DNA of 64,000 nt from Acinetobacter equi (GCF_001307195.1 NZ_CP012808.1:2852001-2916000), one strand, 5' to 3'. Shown: positions 1 through 9,045, numbered from the stretch's first letter. Notes: generated by a model not told the origin, from the letters alone. Made by a program: numbers and translations.

Positions 1-1
1 G

Positions 2-199
2 AAATATTTAGCAGCTAAATCAAGCTGGGAAGCAGCTAACAACTGTCTACAATTCCATGGCGGTTTTGGTTTTGCCAATGAATATGATATTGAACGTAAA
101 TTCCGTGAAACACGCTTATATCAAGTAGCCCCTATTTCAACAAACTTAATTTATAGCTTTGTTGCTGAACACTTACTTGGTTTACCTCGTTCATTCTAA
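2..199 (+). CDS. Acyl-CoA dehydrogenase, C-terminal fragment (cut by window edge)
   Basis: An open frame enters from the left edge in frame 2 and stops at TAA 197-199, giving the last 65 residues of a longer protein. It contains the acyl-CoA dehydrogenase C-terminal signature HGGFGFANEYDIERKFRE and ends LGLPRSF, typical of FAD-dependent dehydrogenases encoded beside CitE-like lyases and CoA transferases. It lies 15 nt before the lyase gene and is surely in the same operon. In the Pseudomonas aeruginosa itaconate cluster an acyl-CoA dehydrogenase of this kind accompanies the three dedicated genes, but its exact role there is unsettled. The substrate cannot be read from the fragment. Confidence 0.85.
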   Translation, partial: KYLAAKSSWEAANNCLQFHGGFGFANEYDIERKFRETRLYQVAPISTNLIYSFVAEHLLGLPRSF

Positions 200-214
200 T
201 TCAAAGGTTGAAGT

Positions 215-1024
215 ATGGATCATTTAAATAAGCCTCACCACTCTTATCTATTTGTCCCTGCAAACCGTATTGAGCGCTTTGAAAAAGCACTCAATACGGC
301 AGCCAATGCAGTCATTATAGATTTAGAAGATGCTGTTCCTGTTCATTTAAAAGTACAAGCACGTGAAGAATTAAAGCAATGGTTGATTAATCATCCTGAA
401 CATCAAGTGATGATTCGCATTAATTCAAAACAAACTGAATGGTTTAATGACGATATTGCATTGGCTCAGATTGAAAATGTGTCAGCAATTGTATTGCCTA
501 AAACTGAAACTGCAGATGACATTTCAACATTACAACAAGTACGCAATATAGCGGTTTATCCCCTTGTGGAAACGCCACTTGGATTTGCCAATATTAGAGA
601 AATTGCTCGTGCAAAAAACGTTCAAGCACTGATGTTTGGTTCAATTGATTTTCAACTTGAAATGGAAATGCAAGGTGGTTATTACGAGTTATTAAGTTTC
701 CGTAATGAGTTTGTACTTGCCTCTAAACTAGCCAACATTCAGCCACCTGTTGATGGTGTTACTGTTGATTTTAAAGATGAAGCATTAGTTACGCTCGAAA
801 CACAACAAGCAAAAAATTTAGGCTTCGCAGGAAAATTATGTATTCACCCTGCTCAGGTCGATATTGTCAATCAAGTCTTTCAACCGAGTCAGGCTGAAAT
901 TGAATGGGCTACACAAGTCTTAGCTGCTGTTGAACAAGCGCAAGGACAAGCCGTTAGCTTAAATGGAAAAATGATTGATTTACCTGTTATTTCCCAAGCA
1001 AAAAAAATCTTAGCTTCTGCTTAA
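215..1024 (+). CDS. CoA ester lyase, HpcH/HpaI (CitE-like) family; candidate (S)-citramalyl-CoA lyase
   Basis: The 269-residue protein is a TIM-barrel CitE-like lyase. The N-terminal block LFVPANRIERFEKAL is followed by IIDLEDAVP (acidic metal/CoA region), PLVETPLGF, and the C-terminal GKLCIHPAQV block typical of the family. Such enzymes cleave or form malyl-, citramalyl- or citryl-CoA with Mg2+. Its neighbours, an HTD2-type hydratase and a class III CoA transferase, match the itaconate pathway, in which Ccl splits (S)-citramalyl-CoA into acetyl-CoA and pyruvate. Length agrees with CitE-like lyases of that group. Family assignment is firm; the citramalyl-CoA substrate is inferred from context, and malyl-CoA or a related ester is possible. 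Confidence 0.85.
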   Translation: MDHLNKPHHSYLFVPANRIERFEKALNTAANAVIIDLEDAVPVHLKVQAREELKQWLINHPEHQVMIRINSKQTEWFNDDIALAQIENVSAIVLPKTETADDISTLQQVRNIAVYPLVETPLGFANIREIARAKNVQALMFGSIDFQLEMEMQGGYYELLSFRNEFVLASKLANIQPPVDGVTVDFKDEALVTLETQQAKNLGFAGKLCIHPAQVDIVNQVFQPSQAEIEWATQVLAAVEQAQGQAVSLNGKMIDLPVISQAKKILASA

Positions 1025-1078
1025 AATTTTGACTTGTTATTTAACTACAGTGAAGTAATTAAAAGATAAGGAATGAAA

Positions 1079-1924
1079 ATGAATAACTTTGATAGCTGGA
1101 TTGGAAAAAAAGAAATCCAAAATGATGTAAGTGACTTACGTCCTTTAAGTTTAATGCAAGCATTATTAAATCAAGAAAATAAATTATTAGACCACGTTCC
1201 TCATTTATATCATTGGTTATACTTTGTACCTGTTGTTGATACAGATCAACTTGCTATAGATGGTCATCCACATAAAGGAAGTTTTCTTCCCCCTATTCCA
1301 TTTCCAAAACGTATGTGGGCTGGCGGACGTTTAGAATTTATTGCTCCTATTGCTGTTAACCAGCCACTACGTCGTGAATCTGAAATACTCAATGTCAGTT
1401 TTAAGCAAGGTAAAGTAGGCGATCTTTATTTTGTTACGGTTAAACATAGCATTTATTCAAATGACGAACTTTGTATTATTGAAGAGCAAGATATTGTTTA
1501 TAAAGCTGAACAAGCAAAAACAGTTGCAGATTCTGCAATATTAGAAAAGTCTGTAACTGAGCTTCGTCCAGCAACTTACCGTGTACCATTCAAAGCCAAT
1601 ACGCCATGCTTATTTAGATATTCAGCACTTACATTTAATAGTCATAAAATTCATTATGACCGTGAATATAGCATGACATATGAAAACTATCCTGGCTTAG
1701 TTGTTCATGGTCCTTTGCTTGCAACACTGCTAATTCATACATTTAAGCAAAATTATCCAAATAAAAAGATTCAAAAATTTAACTTCCGTGCGGTGAAACC
1801 TGTTTTTGATTTTAATGAAATCAATATTTGTGGTGATATTCAAAATTCACCAAGTGAATTGTGGATTGAACATAGCAATGGCGATGTTGCAATGAAAGCA
1901 ACAATTGAATTTCAAGGAGAATAA
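1079..1924 (+). CDS. HTD2/MaoC-type double-hotdog hydratase; candidate itaconyl-CoA hydratase
   Basis: This 281-residue protein has two hotdog halves. The N-terminal half is FAS1-dehydratase-like (PFPKRMWAGGRLEF). The C-terminal half carries the hydratase motif FNSHKIHYDREY followed by YPGLVVHGPLLA, as in mesaconyl-C4-CoA and itaconyl-CoA hydratases. The open frame begins at ATG 1073, but AAGGA (1068-1072) touches that codon and sits six bases before ATG 1079, so 1079 is preferred. It lies 2 nt before the CoA transferase gene. In the itaconate route this enzyme would hydrate itaconyl-CoA to citramalyl-CoA, the substrate of the upstream lyase. The hydratase fold is clear; the exact substrate is inferred. 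Confidence 0.82.
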   Translation: MNNFDSWIGKKEIQNDVSDLRPLSLMQALLNQENKLLDHVPHLYHWLYFVPVVDTDQLAIDGHPHKGSFLPPIPFPKRMWAGGRLEFIAPIAVNQPLRRESEILNVSFKQGKVGDLYFVTVKHSIYSNDELCIIEEQDIVYKAEQAKTVADSAILEKSVTELRPATYRVPFKANTPCLFRYSALTFNSHKIHYDREYSMTYENYPGLVVHGPLLATLLIHTFKQNYPNKKIQKFNFRAVKPVFDFNEINICGDIQNSPSELWIEHSNGDVAMKATIEFQGE

Positions 1925-1926
1925 TC

Positions 1927-3117
1927 ATGCGTCCTTTAGATGGAATTACAGTGATTACCTTAGAACATGCAATTGCTGCTCCTTTTTGTACACGTCAACT
2001 TGCAGATTTAGGTGCTCGTGTTATTAAAATTGAACGTCCAAATGTAGGTGACTTTGCACGTAAATATGATGAACGTGTTGATGGGATGTCATCTCACTTT
2101 GTTTGGACAAATCGTTCTAAAGAAAGTTTAACTTTAGATATTAAAGCTGAACCTGCCCAAGATATTCTTAAAAAACTAATTGAAAAAGCAGATGTATTGG
2201 TACAAAACTTAGCACCCGGTGCTGCTTCTCGTTTAGGTTTATCTTACGAAGAACTAAGTCAAATTAATCCCAAGATTATTGTTTGTGATATTTCAGGCTA
2301 TGGTGATGATCCTGAAAATTTAGGGCCATATCGTGATAAAAAAGCATATGACTTACTCATTCAAAGTGAATCAGGCTTCTTATCTATTACAGGTACAGAA
2401 CAAGAGCCTGTAAAAGCAGGATGTTCTATTGCTGATATTTCTGCGGGTATGTATGCCTATACCAATATCTTGGCTGCATTAATTGAGCGTTCAAAAACTG
2501 GGAAAGGAAAACGCATTGATATTTCAATGCTTGAATCTATGGTGGAATGGATGGGATATCCCCTTTATTACACAATTCATGGCGAAGCTCCTCCTCAACG
2601 TACAGGTTCTTCTCATGCTACGATTTATCCTTATGGACCATTTCCAACAGGTGATCAAAAGCAAGTCATGCTAGGTATTCAGAATGAACGTGAATGGCAA
2701 TCTTTCTGTAGTATTGTTCTAGAACAACCAGAACTGGCACAACATGAAGAGTTTATTAATAATACTTTACGCTCTAAAAACCGTTCATCGTTATACAAAA
2801 TCATTGTTCAACATTTTGACAAACTGACTCAAAGCGAAGTCATTGAAAGACTTGAAGCAGCAAAAATTGCCAATGCGAGTGTCAATGAAATGAAAGATGT
2901 TTGGGAACACCAGCAACTAAAAGCACGCCAACGTTGGACTGAAGTAGATACACCTATTGGCAAAGTTCCAACCTTAAAACCTGTGGGTTTAAAAGATGAT
3001 GCTGACTTTTACATTGGCGCTGTTCCTGATCTAGGTCAACACTCTGCAAATATTTTGCAAGAATTAGGCTATCCTGACGCTCAAATTCAAGCACTTTTAG
3101 AGCAAAAAGTTATTTAA
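1927..3117 (+). CDS. CaiB/BaiF (class III) CoA transferase; candidate itaconate CoA-transferase
   Basis: The 396-residue protein has the class III start (RPLDGITVITLEHAIAAPF, RVIKIERP), the mid-protein block KAYDLLIQSESGFLSITG, and SIADISAGMYAYTNILAALI. Asp170 aligns with the catalytic Asp169 of formyl-CoA transferase that forms the aspartyl-CoA mixed anhydride. These enzymes move CoA from succinyl- or acetyl-CoA to a free acid. With the adjoining hydratase and citramalyl-CoA-type lyase it would activate itaconate (or a near relative such as mesaconate or citramalate). It is the last gene of the operon and is followed by a symmetrical terminator. A second, separate class III transferase lies at 4262-5479. 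Confidence 0.88.
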   Translation: MRPLDGITVITLEHAIAAPFCTRQLADLGARVIKIERPNVGDFARKYDERVDGMSSHFVWTNRSKESLTLDIKAEPAQDILKKLIEKADVLVQNLAPGAASRLGLSYEELSQINPKIIVCDISGYGDDPENLGPYRDKKAYDLLIQSESGFLSITGTEQEPVKAGCSIADISAGMYAYTNILAALIERSKTGKGKRIDISMLESMVEWMGYPLYYTIHGEAPPQRTGSSHATIYPYGPFPTGDQKQVMLGIQNEREWQSFCSIVLEQPELAQHEEFINNTLRSKNRSSLYKIIVQHFDKLTQSEVIERLEAAKIANASVNEMKDVWEHQQLKARQRWTEVDTPIGKVPTLKPVGLKDDADFYIGAVPDLGQHSANILQELGYPDAQIQALLEQKVI

Positions 3118-3194
3118 CGCTTTTCTAGCCAATGAGGCCATTGGTTAGATTTTTTCTTTAGAAACTTAAACTATATCAATATATTTTAAGCCAT

Positions 3195-3227
3195 AAAAAA
3201 AGAGTGATTTTAAAATCACTCTTTTTT
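3195..3227. terminator. Bidirectional intrinsic terminator between convergent operons
   Basis: A perfect 11-bp stem (AGAGTGATTTT / AAAATCACTCT, 3201-3222) is flanked by A and T runs on both sides, so it can terminate the plus-strand itaconate-type operon and the minus-strand iclR transcript. Confidence 0.85.
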
Positions 3228-3290
3228 ATTCATACGTTCTTATTAATATTAAAAACATATTAAAAAACATGCTTTTTATATGCAATTCCA

Positions 3291-4136
3291 TCATCCAACA
3301 TCATTATGAATGTTGTGCACCATATGCAGTAAACGAGGTGCAATATCTTCTTCTAACTTTTGTGGGCTTAAAATAAAACTTGGACCGCCACAGTTAAATA
3401 CCAGTAAGCCATGTTGTTCATGATAATAAGGAACAGCGACAGAATTGACATCTTTATGCCATTCGCCTAAAGAAAAACAATATCCCTTTTCTTGGTAATC
3501 ATTAAATGCTTGATCTAGATTTTTCTTAATATCATCCCATTCATCGGCATGTTTATCTCGAATCGCTCTTAATAAAAATTCACGTTCATCTTCAGGCATT
3601 GCAGCTAAACAAGCTCTTCCCATAGAACTAAGATGAATTGGTAAATATGTTCCCACTTGACGACGCATCGTCACATTACCTTTACCTTGAACTACATCAA
3701 GATAAATCATATTCAAGCGATCACGCTTAGCCATCGCAACTGCTGCACCCGCATAATCTGCTAATTCTTTCATGTATGGATGAGCAACGGAACGAATCGA
3801 AACATTCGCAAGCATTGAATAACCGAAGGCTAAAACACCGACAGAAAGCTGATACTTACTCGAATTTGGAACTTGTTTTAAATATCCTAAACGAGACAAA
3901 GTATAAGTTAAACGTGTAATGGTCGGTTTTGGTAAACCGGTCATTTGAGATAATTCTTGATTACCCAAATGTTGATGTTTCGGGGTAAAACAGCGTAATA
4001 ATTCTAAACCACGTGCTAAGGCTGTAATATATTGACGATCATTTTCATCCTGCATATCTGAAATAGGATGTAAAAGTTCATGTCGTAAAGGAGCAATTAA
4101 TTCCTGCTCTTTTTCTGTGAAATCACTCATCGTCAT
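3291..4136 (-). CDS. IclR-family transcriptional regulator
   Basis: The 281-residue protein has a winged helix-turn-helix around residues 50-95 (LGNQELSQMTGLPKPTITRL, then LSRLGYLKQ), followed by an IclR effector domain with the GxYLPIHLSSMGRACLAA block near residues 170-185. IclR proteins of Acinetobacter (PcaU, PobR) regulate aromatic and dicarboxylic acid catabolism. It is encoded 125 nt downstream of the CaiB gene, beyond a terminator, and has its own upstream dyad (4162-4178). The same dyad recurs in the hydratase/dehydrogenase divergent promoter and before ETF-QO, suggesting it governs the dca-like regulon and itself. The effector is unknown and is likely a pathway acid or acyl-CoA. Confidence 0.9.
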   Translation of the reverse strand: MTMSDFTEKEQELIAPLRHELLHPISDMQDENDRQYITALARGLELLRCFTPKHQHLGNQELSQMTGLPKPTITRLTYTLSRLGYLKQVPNSSKYQLSVGVLAFGYSMLANVSIRSVAHPYMKELADYAGAAVAMAKRDRLNMIYLDVVQGKGNVTMRRQVGTYLPIHLSSMGRACLAAMPEDEREFLLRAIRDKHADEWDDIKKNLDQAFNDYQEKGYCFSLGEWHKDVNSVAVPYYHEQHGLLVFNCGGPSFILSPQKLEEDIAPRLLHMVHNIHNDVG

Positions 4137-4161
4137 TTATAGCCTAAAACTCTTAATTAAT

Positions 4162-4178
4162 ATTTCGCTCTGCGGAAT
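4162..4178. promoter_or_regulatory. Candidate IclR operator A (autoregulatory)
   Basis: ATTTCGC-TCT-GCGGAAT is a 7-3-7 dyad (six of seven positions complementary) located 26 bp upstream of the iclR start codon. It shares half-sites with three other dyads at 9029, 9182 and 11876. Confidence 0.65.
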
Positions 4179-4202
4179 TGTAATATATTTTATATCTAAA
4201 TA

Positions 4203-4237
4203 GCAAAAAAGCCATTCGACCCGAATTGCTTTTTTGC
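4203..4237 (-). terminator. Terminator after the beta-oxidation operon, before iclR
   Basis: A 16-bp stem with one mismatch (4203-4218 / 4222-4237, GCAAAAAAGC ends) lies between the CaiB stop and the iclR promoter. It carries T runs on either strand and separates the catabolic operon from its regulator. Confidence 0.75.
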
Positions 4238-4261
4238 CTTGCATCATACCTAAATGATTGC

Positions 4262-5479
4262 TTAACCAATGATTCCTTGCTGACGTAATGCTTCAATTTT
4301 TTCAGCATCAATGACATCTGCCAGAATTTCATTGGTATGTTCACCCAGCATTGGAGGTGCTTTTTTATACTCTACAGGTGTACGTGAGAGTTTAATCGGT
4401 GAACCAATGATTTTCAATTTTTCTTTCTGAGGATGTTCCATTTCTACAAGCATATTACGTGCTTGTACTTGTGGTTCAGAAAAAGCTTGTTCTAAATTAT
4501 TAATTAAACCTACAGGTACTTTTACTGCATGAATAATATCGACCCAATGTCTTGCTGTATTCGTTAGGAAATGCGTTGAAAGTAAATCACAGATTTCTTG
4601 ACGATGTTGAATACGCAAAGCATTTGTTGTAAATCGTGGATCAGCTAATAAATCTGCACGATCAATCGCATTACACATCGCAACAAACTGTTTATCATTA
4701 CCACAGGTAATAATAAAATCTTGATCTTTCGCTCTAAACACTTGGTAAGGGACAATATTGGCATGGGCATTACCATAGCGTCCCGGTACTTTACCTGATG
4801 CTAAATAGTTCATGCCTTGGTTTGCCATAATTGCCACTTGAACATCAAGTAAAGCCATATCAATATATTGCCCCAAGCCTGTCATTGTTCTATTGAGCAG
4901 TGCAGCTTGAATTGCAATTGTTGAATAAAGCCCTGTGGTAATATCTGCAACAGCAACACCAACTTTTTGTGGTCCGCCACCCGGCAAATCATCCTTTTCA
5001 CCTGTCACAGACATCAAACCACCCATGCCCTGTACAATAAAGTCATAACCAGGTTCAGATGCACGAGGTCCAGTCTGTCCAAAACCTGTAATTGAGCAAT
5101 AGACCAATTTAGGATTTACGGCACTAAGTGTTTCATAATCTAAACCGTATTTCTTTAAAGAACCTGCTTTATAGTTCTCAATAATAACGTCTGATTTTGC
5201 CGCTAATGCTCGAACAAGCTCTTGACCTTCAGATGTTGAAATATCAATTGCAATTGACATCTTATTACGGTTTGCAGACTGGTAATAAGCAGCTTCTCGT
5301 GTGTCTTCACCCTTGTCATTTTTCATCCATGGTGGTCCCCACATACGAGTATCATCACCCGTTTTTGGACGTTCCACTTTGATGACTTCAGCGCCTAAAT
5401 CTGCCAAGATTTGACCACACCAAGGTCCTGCTAGTACGCGACTTAAATCTAGTACGCGAATACCCTCTAATGCACCCAT
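4262..5479 (-). CDS. CaiB/BaiF (class III) CoA transferase, dicarboxylate-activating candidate
   Basis: The 405-residue protein shows GIRVLDLSRVLAGPWCGQIL, EVIKVERP, YDFIVQGMGGLMSVTG and VAVADITTGLYS; Asp179 corresponds to the catalytic Asp169 of formyl-CoA transferase. The C-terminal MLGEHTNEIL motif is also typical. It is the distal gene of a minus-strand operon with thiolase, 3-hydroxyacyl-CoA dehydrogenase and enoyl-CoA hydratase, so it probably activates the imported dicarboxylic acid using succinyl-CoA as donor. In A. baylyi the analogous dca cluster uses a two-subunit transferase (DcaIJ); here a single class III enzyme seems to fill that place. The acid (adipate, glutarate or longer) is not readable from sequence. 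Confidence 0.88.
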   Translation of the reverse strand: MGALEGIRVLDLSRVLAGPWCGQILADLGAEVIKVERPKTGDDTRMWGPPWMKNDKGEDTREAAYYQSANRNKMSIAIDISTSEGQELVRALAAKSDVIIENYKAGSLKKYGLDYETLSAVNPKLVYCSITGFGQTGPRASEPGYDFIVQGMGGLMSVTGEKDDLPGGGPQKVGVAVADITTGLYSTIAIQAALLNRTMTGLGQYIDMALLDVQVAIMANQGMNYLASGKVPGRYGNAHANIVPYQVFRAKDQDFIITCGNDKQFVAMCNAIDRADLLADPRFTTNALRIQHRQEICDLLSTHFLTNTARHWVDIIHAVKVPVGLINNLEQAFSEPQVQARNMLVEMEHPQKEKLKIIGSPIKLSRTPVEYKKAPPMLGEHTNEILADVIDAEKIEALRQQGIIG

Positions 5480-5503
5480 GTGTTTTTCCTTGTAACCCTT
5501 TAC

Positions 5504-6706
5504 TTATACACGCTCAATAACCATTGCAAGACCTTGTCCCACACCAATACATAAGCTAATTACGGCATATTTTTTACCGCTGCGTTGTAACTCACGCGCA
5601 GTTGTTAATGCTAAACGAGCACCTGATGCACCTAATGGATGACCAACCGCAATTGCACCACCATTTGGATTCACACGAGGATCATCTAATGCAACATCTA
5701 AACCTTTTAAACAAGCCAATACTTGTGAAGAAAATGCTTCATTAATTTCAATGATATCCATGTCATCTAAACTTAAATTTGCACGCTTTAAGGCAAGCTT
5801 AATGGCTTCAATTGGACCTGCTCCCATAATGCGTGGCTCAACACCTGCCGCACCTGAAGATAAAATTTTAGCAATAGGCTTAATGCCTAAAGTTTGCTGA
5901 GCCTGTTCAGAACCAATTAATAATGCAGCAGCCCCATCATTTACTCCTGAAGCATTACCCGCAGTCACAACACCACCTTCAAATAATGGTTTCAGTTTTT
6001 GTAATGCTTCCATATTAGACGATGGGCGTGGATGCTCATCAAGTGTTACTAATTTAGGCGGTAATTTACGACCTTGAGCGACTTCTACCGCAATAATTTC
6101 ATCTTCAAAGAAGCCAGCTTGTTTTGCAGCTTCATATTTTTCTTGTGATGCTGCTGCAAATTGATCTGCATCTTCACGGCTGATGCCATATTCAACAGCA
6201 ACGTTGTCACCTGTTTTTGGCATGGTGTCATCACCAAAATTTTTCTCAATAACAGGGTTTGGAAAACGTGCACCAATTGTTGAATCAAAAACTTTGAAAT
6301 CGCGACTAAATGCTTTTTCAGATTTAGCAAAAACAAATGGCGCACGTGACATTGATTCAACACCACCAGCAATAAAAATATCGCCTTCACCACAACTAAT
6401 TGCACGTGCAGCATCAATTACCGCGGCTAAACCTGAAGCACATAAACGGTTTACTGTTTGTGCTGGTGTTTTTACATCTAAACCTGCAAGTAATACTGCA
6501 TGACGTGCAATATTACGACTGTCTTCACCTGCTTGATTGGTATTACCCAAAATCACATCATCATAAATATTATTTGGTAGTTGATGCTTTTCAACTAAAG
6601 CTTTAATCACATGAGCAGCTAAGTTATCAGGACGAATAGTTGCTAACTCACCTGCATGACGACCAAATGGTGTACGTAATCCATCATAAATATATGCATT
6701 TAACAT
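5504..6706 (-). CDS. Acetyl-CoA acyltransferase (thiolase), 3-oxoadipyl-CoA thiolase type
   Basis: The 400-residue protein has the complete thiolase triad: Cys89 in NRLCASGLAA, His356 in GHPLGASGAR and Cys386 in SLCIGVGQG. The NQAGEDSRNIAR and ESMSRAPFVFAKSEKAF blocks resemble PcaF, PaaJ and DcaF, which cleave 3-oxoadipyl-CoA with CoA to succinyl-CoA and acetyl-CoA. It is 24 nt upstream of the CaiB gene and 12 nt downstream of the hydroxyacyl-CoA dehydrogenase, within one operon. It catalyses the final step of the cycle. Oxoadipyl-CoA specificity is inferred from motif resemblance and context, not proven. Confidence 0.9.
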   Translation of the reverse strand: MLNAYIYDGLRTPFGRHAGELATIRPDNLAAHVIKALVEKHQLPNNIYDDVILGNTNQAGEDSRNIARHAVLLAGLDVKTPAQTVNRLCASGLAAVIDAARAISCGEGDIFIAGGVESMSRAPFVFAKSEKAFSRDFKVFDSTIGARFPNPVIEKNFGDDTMPKTGDNVAVEYGISREDADQFAAASQEKYEAAKQAGFFEDEIIAVEVAQGRKLPPKLVTLDEHPRPSSNMEALQKLKPLFEGGVVTAGNASGVNDGAAALLIGSEQAQQTLGIKPIAKILSSGAAGVEPRIMGAGPIEAIKLALKRANLSLDDMDIIEINEAFSSQVLACLKGLDVALDDPRVNPNGGAIAVGHPLGASGARLALTTARELQRSGKKYAVISLCIGVGQGLAMVIERV

Positions 6707-6718
6707 CGTAATAGTCCC

Positions 6719-8236
6719 TTAGATAACTGAAGTGTGAAGAAGTGGAATATTTAAACGTGCACGACGCGATAACCATAAACTCGGACGATAACGCTGATCG
6801 CCTGTATTGGCATAAATACGTTCTAAAATAAGTAAAATTCGGTCACTACCTAAAACATCGCCCCAAGAAATTGGACCATGTGGATAACCTAAACCTAATT
6901 TCACTGCTTTATCGATGTCAGATGCTGTCGCAATTTGTTGTTGTGCAATATCGCATGCAAGGTTAATCACCATTGCTAAAACACGTTGTGAAATAAAACC
7001 AACACTCTCAGCAATAACAGATACGCCATGTCCATTTTTCGCAAAGATTGCATGTGCTTGGTCAATATAAGATTTTTCTGTCGCAATGGATGGCATAAGC
7101 GTACGATGCTTAGCAAAATCTGTCAGCATATCAATGCTAACCGCACGTGTTGCTTCTACATTTAGACGTAATGCAGCGGTTGTCGTATCTTCACCATAAG
7201 TTGCTAATAAAATAAGGCTATCGCTTGCAGGTTCTACCGAACTATCAAGCGTAATACCATTATTTTCTAAATATTCACAAAGAATCGCTGCATCTTCATC
7301 ACGATCTGCTTTTACCCAAACCGCTTTAAAATCTGTCACAACAGGTATAGGTTGGCGTGGTGCTTCATTGGTTTTAACACCATCCACATATTGATAAAAA
7401 CCTTCACCAACTTTACGACCTACTTTTTTCCCCGCCAACATTTGACGAGTTAAAGGATGTGGACGATAACGATCTTCTTGATAGAACTGATTAAAAATAG
7501 ATTCCATTACAGGATGTGATACATCTAATGCAGTTAAATCAAATAATTCTAACGGTCCCATGCGAAAGCCCGCACCTTCTCGTAAAATTCGATCAATTTC
7601 ACTTACAGATGCAACACCTTCACCCAATGCTTTCAATGCTTCTGTACCATAAGCACGACCTGCATGATTCACAATAAATCCTGGTGTATCTTTAGTGCGA
7701 ACACCAAAGTGTCCCATACGATTTGCAAGTTCTAATAAATCAGCAACAACTTGTTCATCTGTTGCTAAACCTGCAATAACTTCCACAATTTTCATGAGCG
7801 GAACAGGATTAAAGAAGTGGAAACCTGCAACACGATCTTGATGCTCTAAACTTGAAGCAATCGCAGTCACTGAAAGTGAAGATGTATTTGAAACTAAAAT
7901 CGTATCGCTTGATACAATACCTTCAAGTTGCTTAAACAAACTTTGCTTGATATCTAGGTTTTCAATGATGGCTTCAACTACCATATCCACACCTGCAACA
8001 TCTTCAATTTTTTCAAGTACAACAAAACGTGCAAGCGTATCTGCTAACTGTTGTTCAGTCATTTTGCCTTTGGCTTGCAACTTTTCTAATGTTGTTTTGA
8101 GTTTTGCTAAACCTTGTTCAGCAGCACCAGCTTTTGCATCAAATAATCGAACTTCCAAACCAGCTTGGGCTGCAATTTGGGCAATACCCATCCCCATTAC
8201 ACCAGTACCAATCAATGCCATTTTTTGAATAGTCAT
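6719..8236 (-). CDS. 3-hydroxyacyl-CoA dehydrogenase, PaaH/DcaH type
   Basis: The 505-residue protein opens with a Rossmann NAD-binding motif (GTGVMGMGIAQIAAQAG, residues 11-27). It has the family signature GFHFFNPVPLMKIVEVI and two copies of the C-terminal helical domain, the second containing GLGYPHGPISWGD. This length and two-domain tail match PaaH/DcaH enzymes rather than short FadB-like dehydrogenases. It oxidises a 3-hydroxyacyl-CoA (for adipate, 3-hydroxyadipyl-CoA) to the 3-oxo form for the adjacent thiolase. The start lies 3 nt beyond the hydratase stop, so translation is probably coupled. Confidence 0.9.
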   Translation of the reverse strand: MTIQKMALIGTGVMGMGIAQIAAQAGLEVRLFDAKAGAAEQGLAKLKTTLEKLQAKGKMTEQQLADTLARFVVLEKIEDVAGVDMVVEAIIENLDIKQSLFKQLEGIVSSDTILVSNTSSLSVTAIASSLEHQDRVAGFHFFNPVPLMKIVEVIAGLATDEQVVADLLELANRMGHFGVRTKDTPGFIVNHAGRAYGTEALKALGEGVASVSEIDRILREGAGFRMGPLELFDLTALDVSHPVMESIFNQFYQEDRYRPHPLTRQMLAGKKVGRKVGEGFYQYVDGVKTNEAPRQPIPVVTDFKAVWVKADRDEDAAILCEYLENNGITLDSSVEPASDSLILLATYGEDTTTAALRLNVEATRAVSIDMLTDFAKHRTLMPSIATEKSYIDQAHAIFAKNGHGVSVIAESVGFISQRVLAMVINLACDIAQQQIATASDIDKAVKLGLGYPHGPISWGDVLGSDRILLILERIYANTGDQRYRPSLWLSRRARLNIPLLHTSVI

Positions 8237-8239
8237 TTC

Positions 8240-9019
8240 TTATTTTCCTGTGTAATTTGGTGAACGTTTTTCAAAGAAAGCATTTACACCTTCTTTTTGA
8301 TCTTTCGTATCAAATAATATTTGGAATGCTTTACGTTCTAAGGCTAAAGCACCTTGAAGCGAAAGATCTTGTCCTAAATTTGTCACTTCTTTAATTTGCT
8401 GTACTGCAATTGGAGAGAAACTTGCAATTGTTGCTGCAAGTTCAAGTGCATGAGAAATTGTATTTTCATCTTCCACAACTTCAGAAACTAAACCCATACG
8501 ATTTGCTTCTTCCGCACCAATGAACTTACCCGATAAAACCAATAGCATTGTTTGAAACTTACCAATTGCACGGAGTAAACGTTGCGTTCCACCTGCTCCT
8601 GGCATTAACCCTAATTTCACTTCAGGTTGTCCAAATTTTGCAGATTTTCCTGCAACAATAATGTCTGCATGCATTGCAAGTTCACAGCCACCACCAAGTG
8701 CATAACCATTTACAGCTGCAATAATAGGTTTAGGACAATCAACAATACTTTGCCAATATTGCTCAGTATGTCGTAAATACATTTGTGATGTTGTTGCTGT
8801 TGTAAAATCTTTAATATCTGCACCAGCAGCAAAAACTTTGTCGCCACCTGTAATAACAATGCTACGCACAGCATCATTAGTTGATAATTCTTGGAATGTT
8901 TCTGAAAGTGCTTGGCGTAATTCTAAATTCAATGCATTTCTTGCTTCAGGGCGATGTATTTCAACAATTGCCACACCATTATTCTGAATATCTAGCTTCA
9001 ATATTTGTGTATTTTCCAT
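8240..9019 (-). CDS. Enoyl-CoA hydratase, crotonase family
   Basis: The 259-residue protein is a standard crotonase. It has oxyanion-hole blocks (FAAGADIKDF and ALGGGCELAMHAD) and both catalytic glutamates, one in GGCELAM and one in QPEVKLGLMPGAGGTQR. It hydrates a trans-2-enoyl-CoA to the 3-hydroxyacyl-CoA used by the next gene product. It is first in the minus-strand operon and its upstream region faces the divergent acyl-CoA dehydrogenase gene. A candidate IclR operator (9029-9045) ends 9 bp before its start codon, almost touching the ribosome-binding site. It corresponds in position to DcaE or PaaF. Confidence 0.92.
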   Translation of the reverse strand: MENTQILKLDIQNNGVAIVEIHRPEARNALNLELRQALSETFQELSTNDAVRSIVITGGDKVFAAGADIKDFTTATTSQMYLRHTEQYWQSIVDCPKPIIAAVNGYALGGGCELAMHADIIVAGKSAKFGQPEVKLGLMPGAGGTQRLLRAIGKFQTMLLVLSGKFIGAEEANRMGLVSEVVEDENTISHALELAATIASFSPIAVQQIKEVTNLGQDLSLQGALALERKAFQILFDTKDQKEGVNAFFEKRSPNYTGK

Positions 9020-9028
9020 AACTCATAT

Positions 9029-9045
9029 ATTTCGCAATGCGGTAT
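9029..9045. promoter_or_regulatory. Candidate IclR operator B
   Basis: ATTTCGC-AAT-GCGGTAT has the same 7-3-7 layout as site A. It sits 9 bp upstream of the hydratase start codon, a position suited to repression. Confidence 0.6.

Noticed and set aside
6085..6606. Several open frames of 60-110 codons inside the thiolase gene
   Set aside because: They are shadows of a gene with intact catalytic residues and have no ribosome-binding sites.
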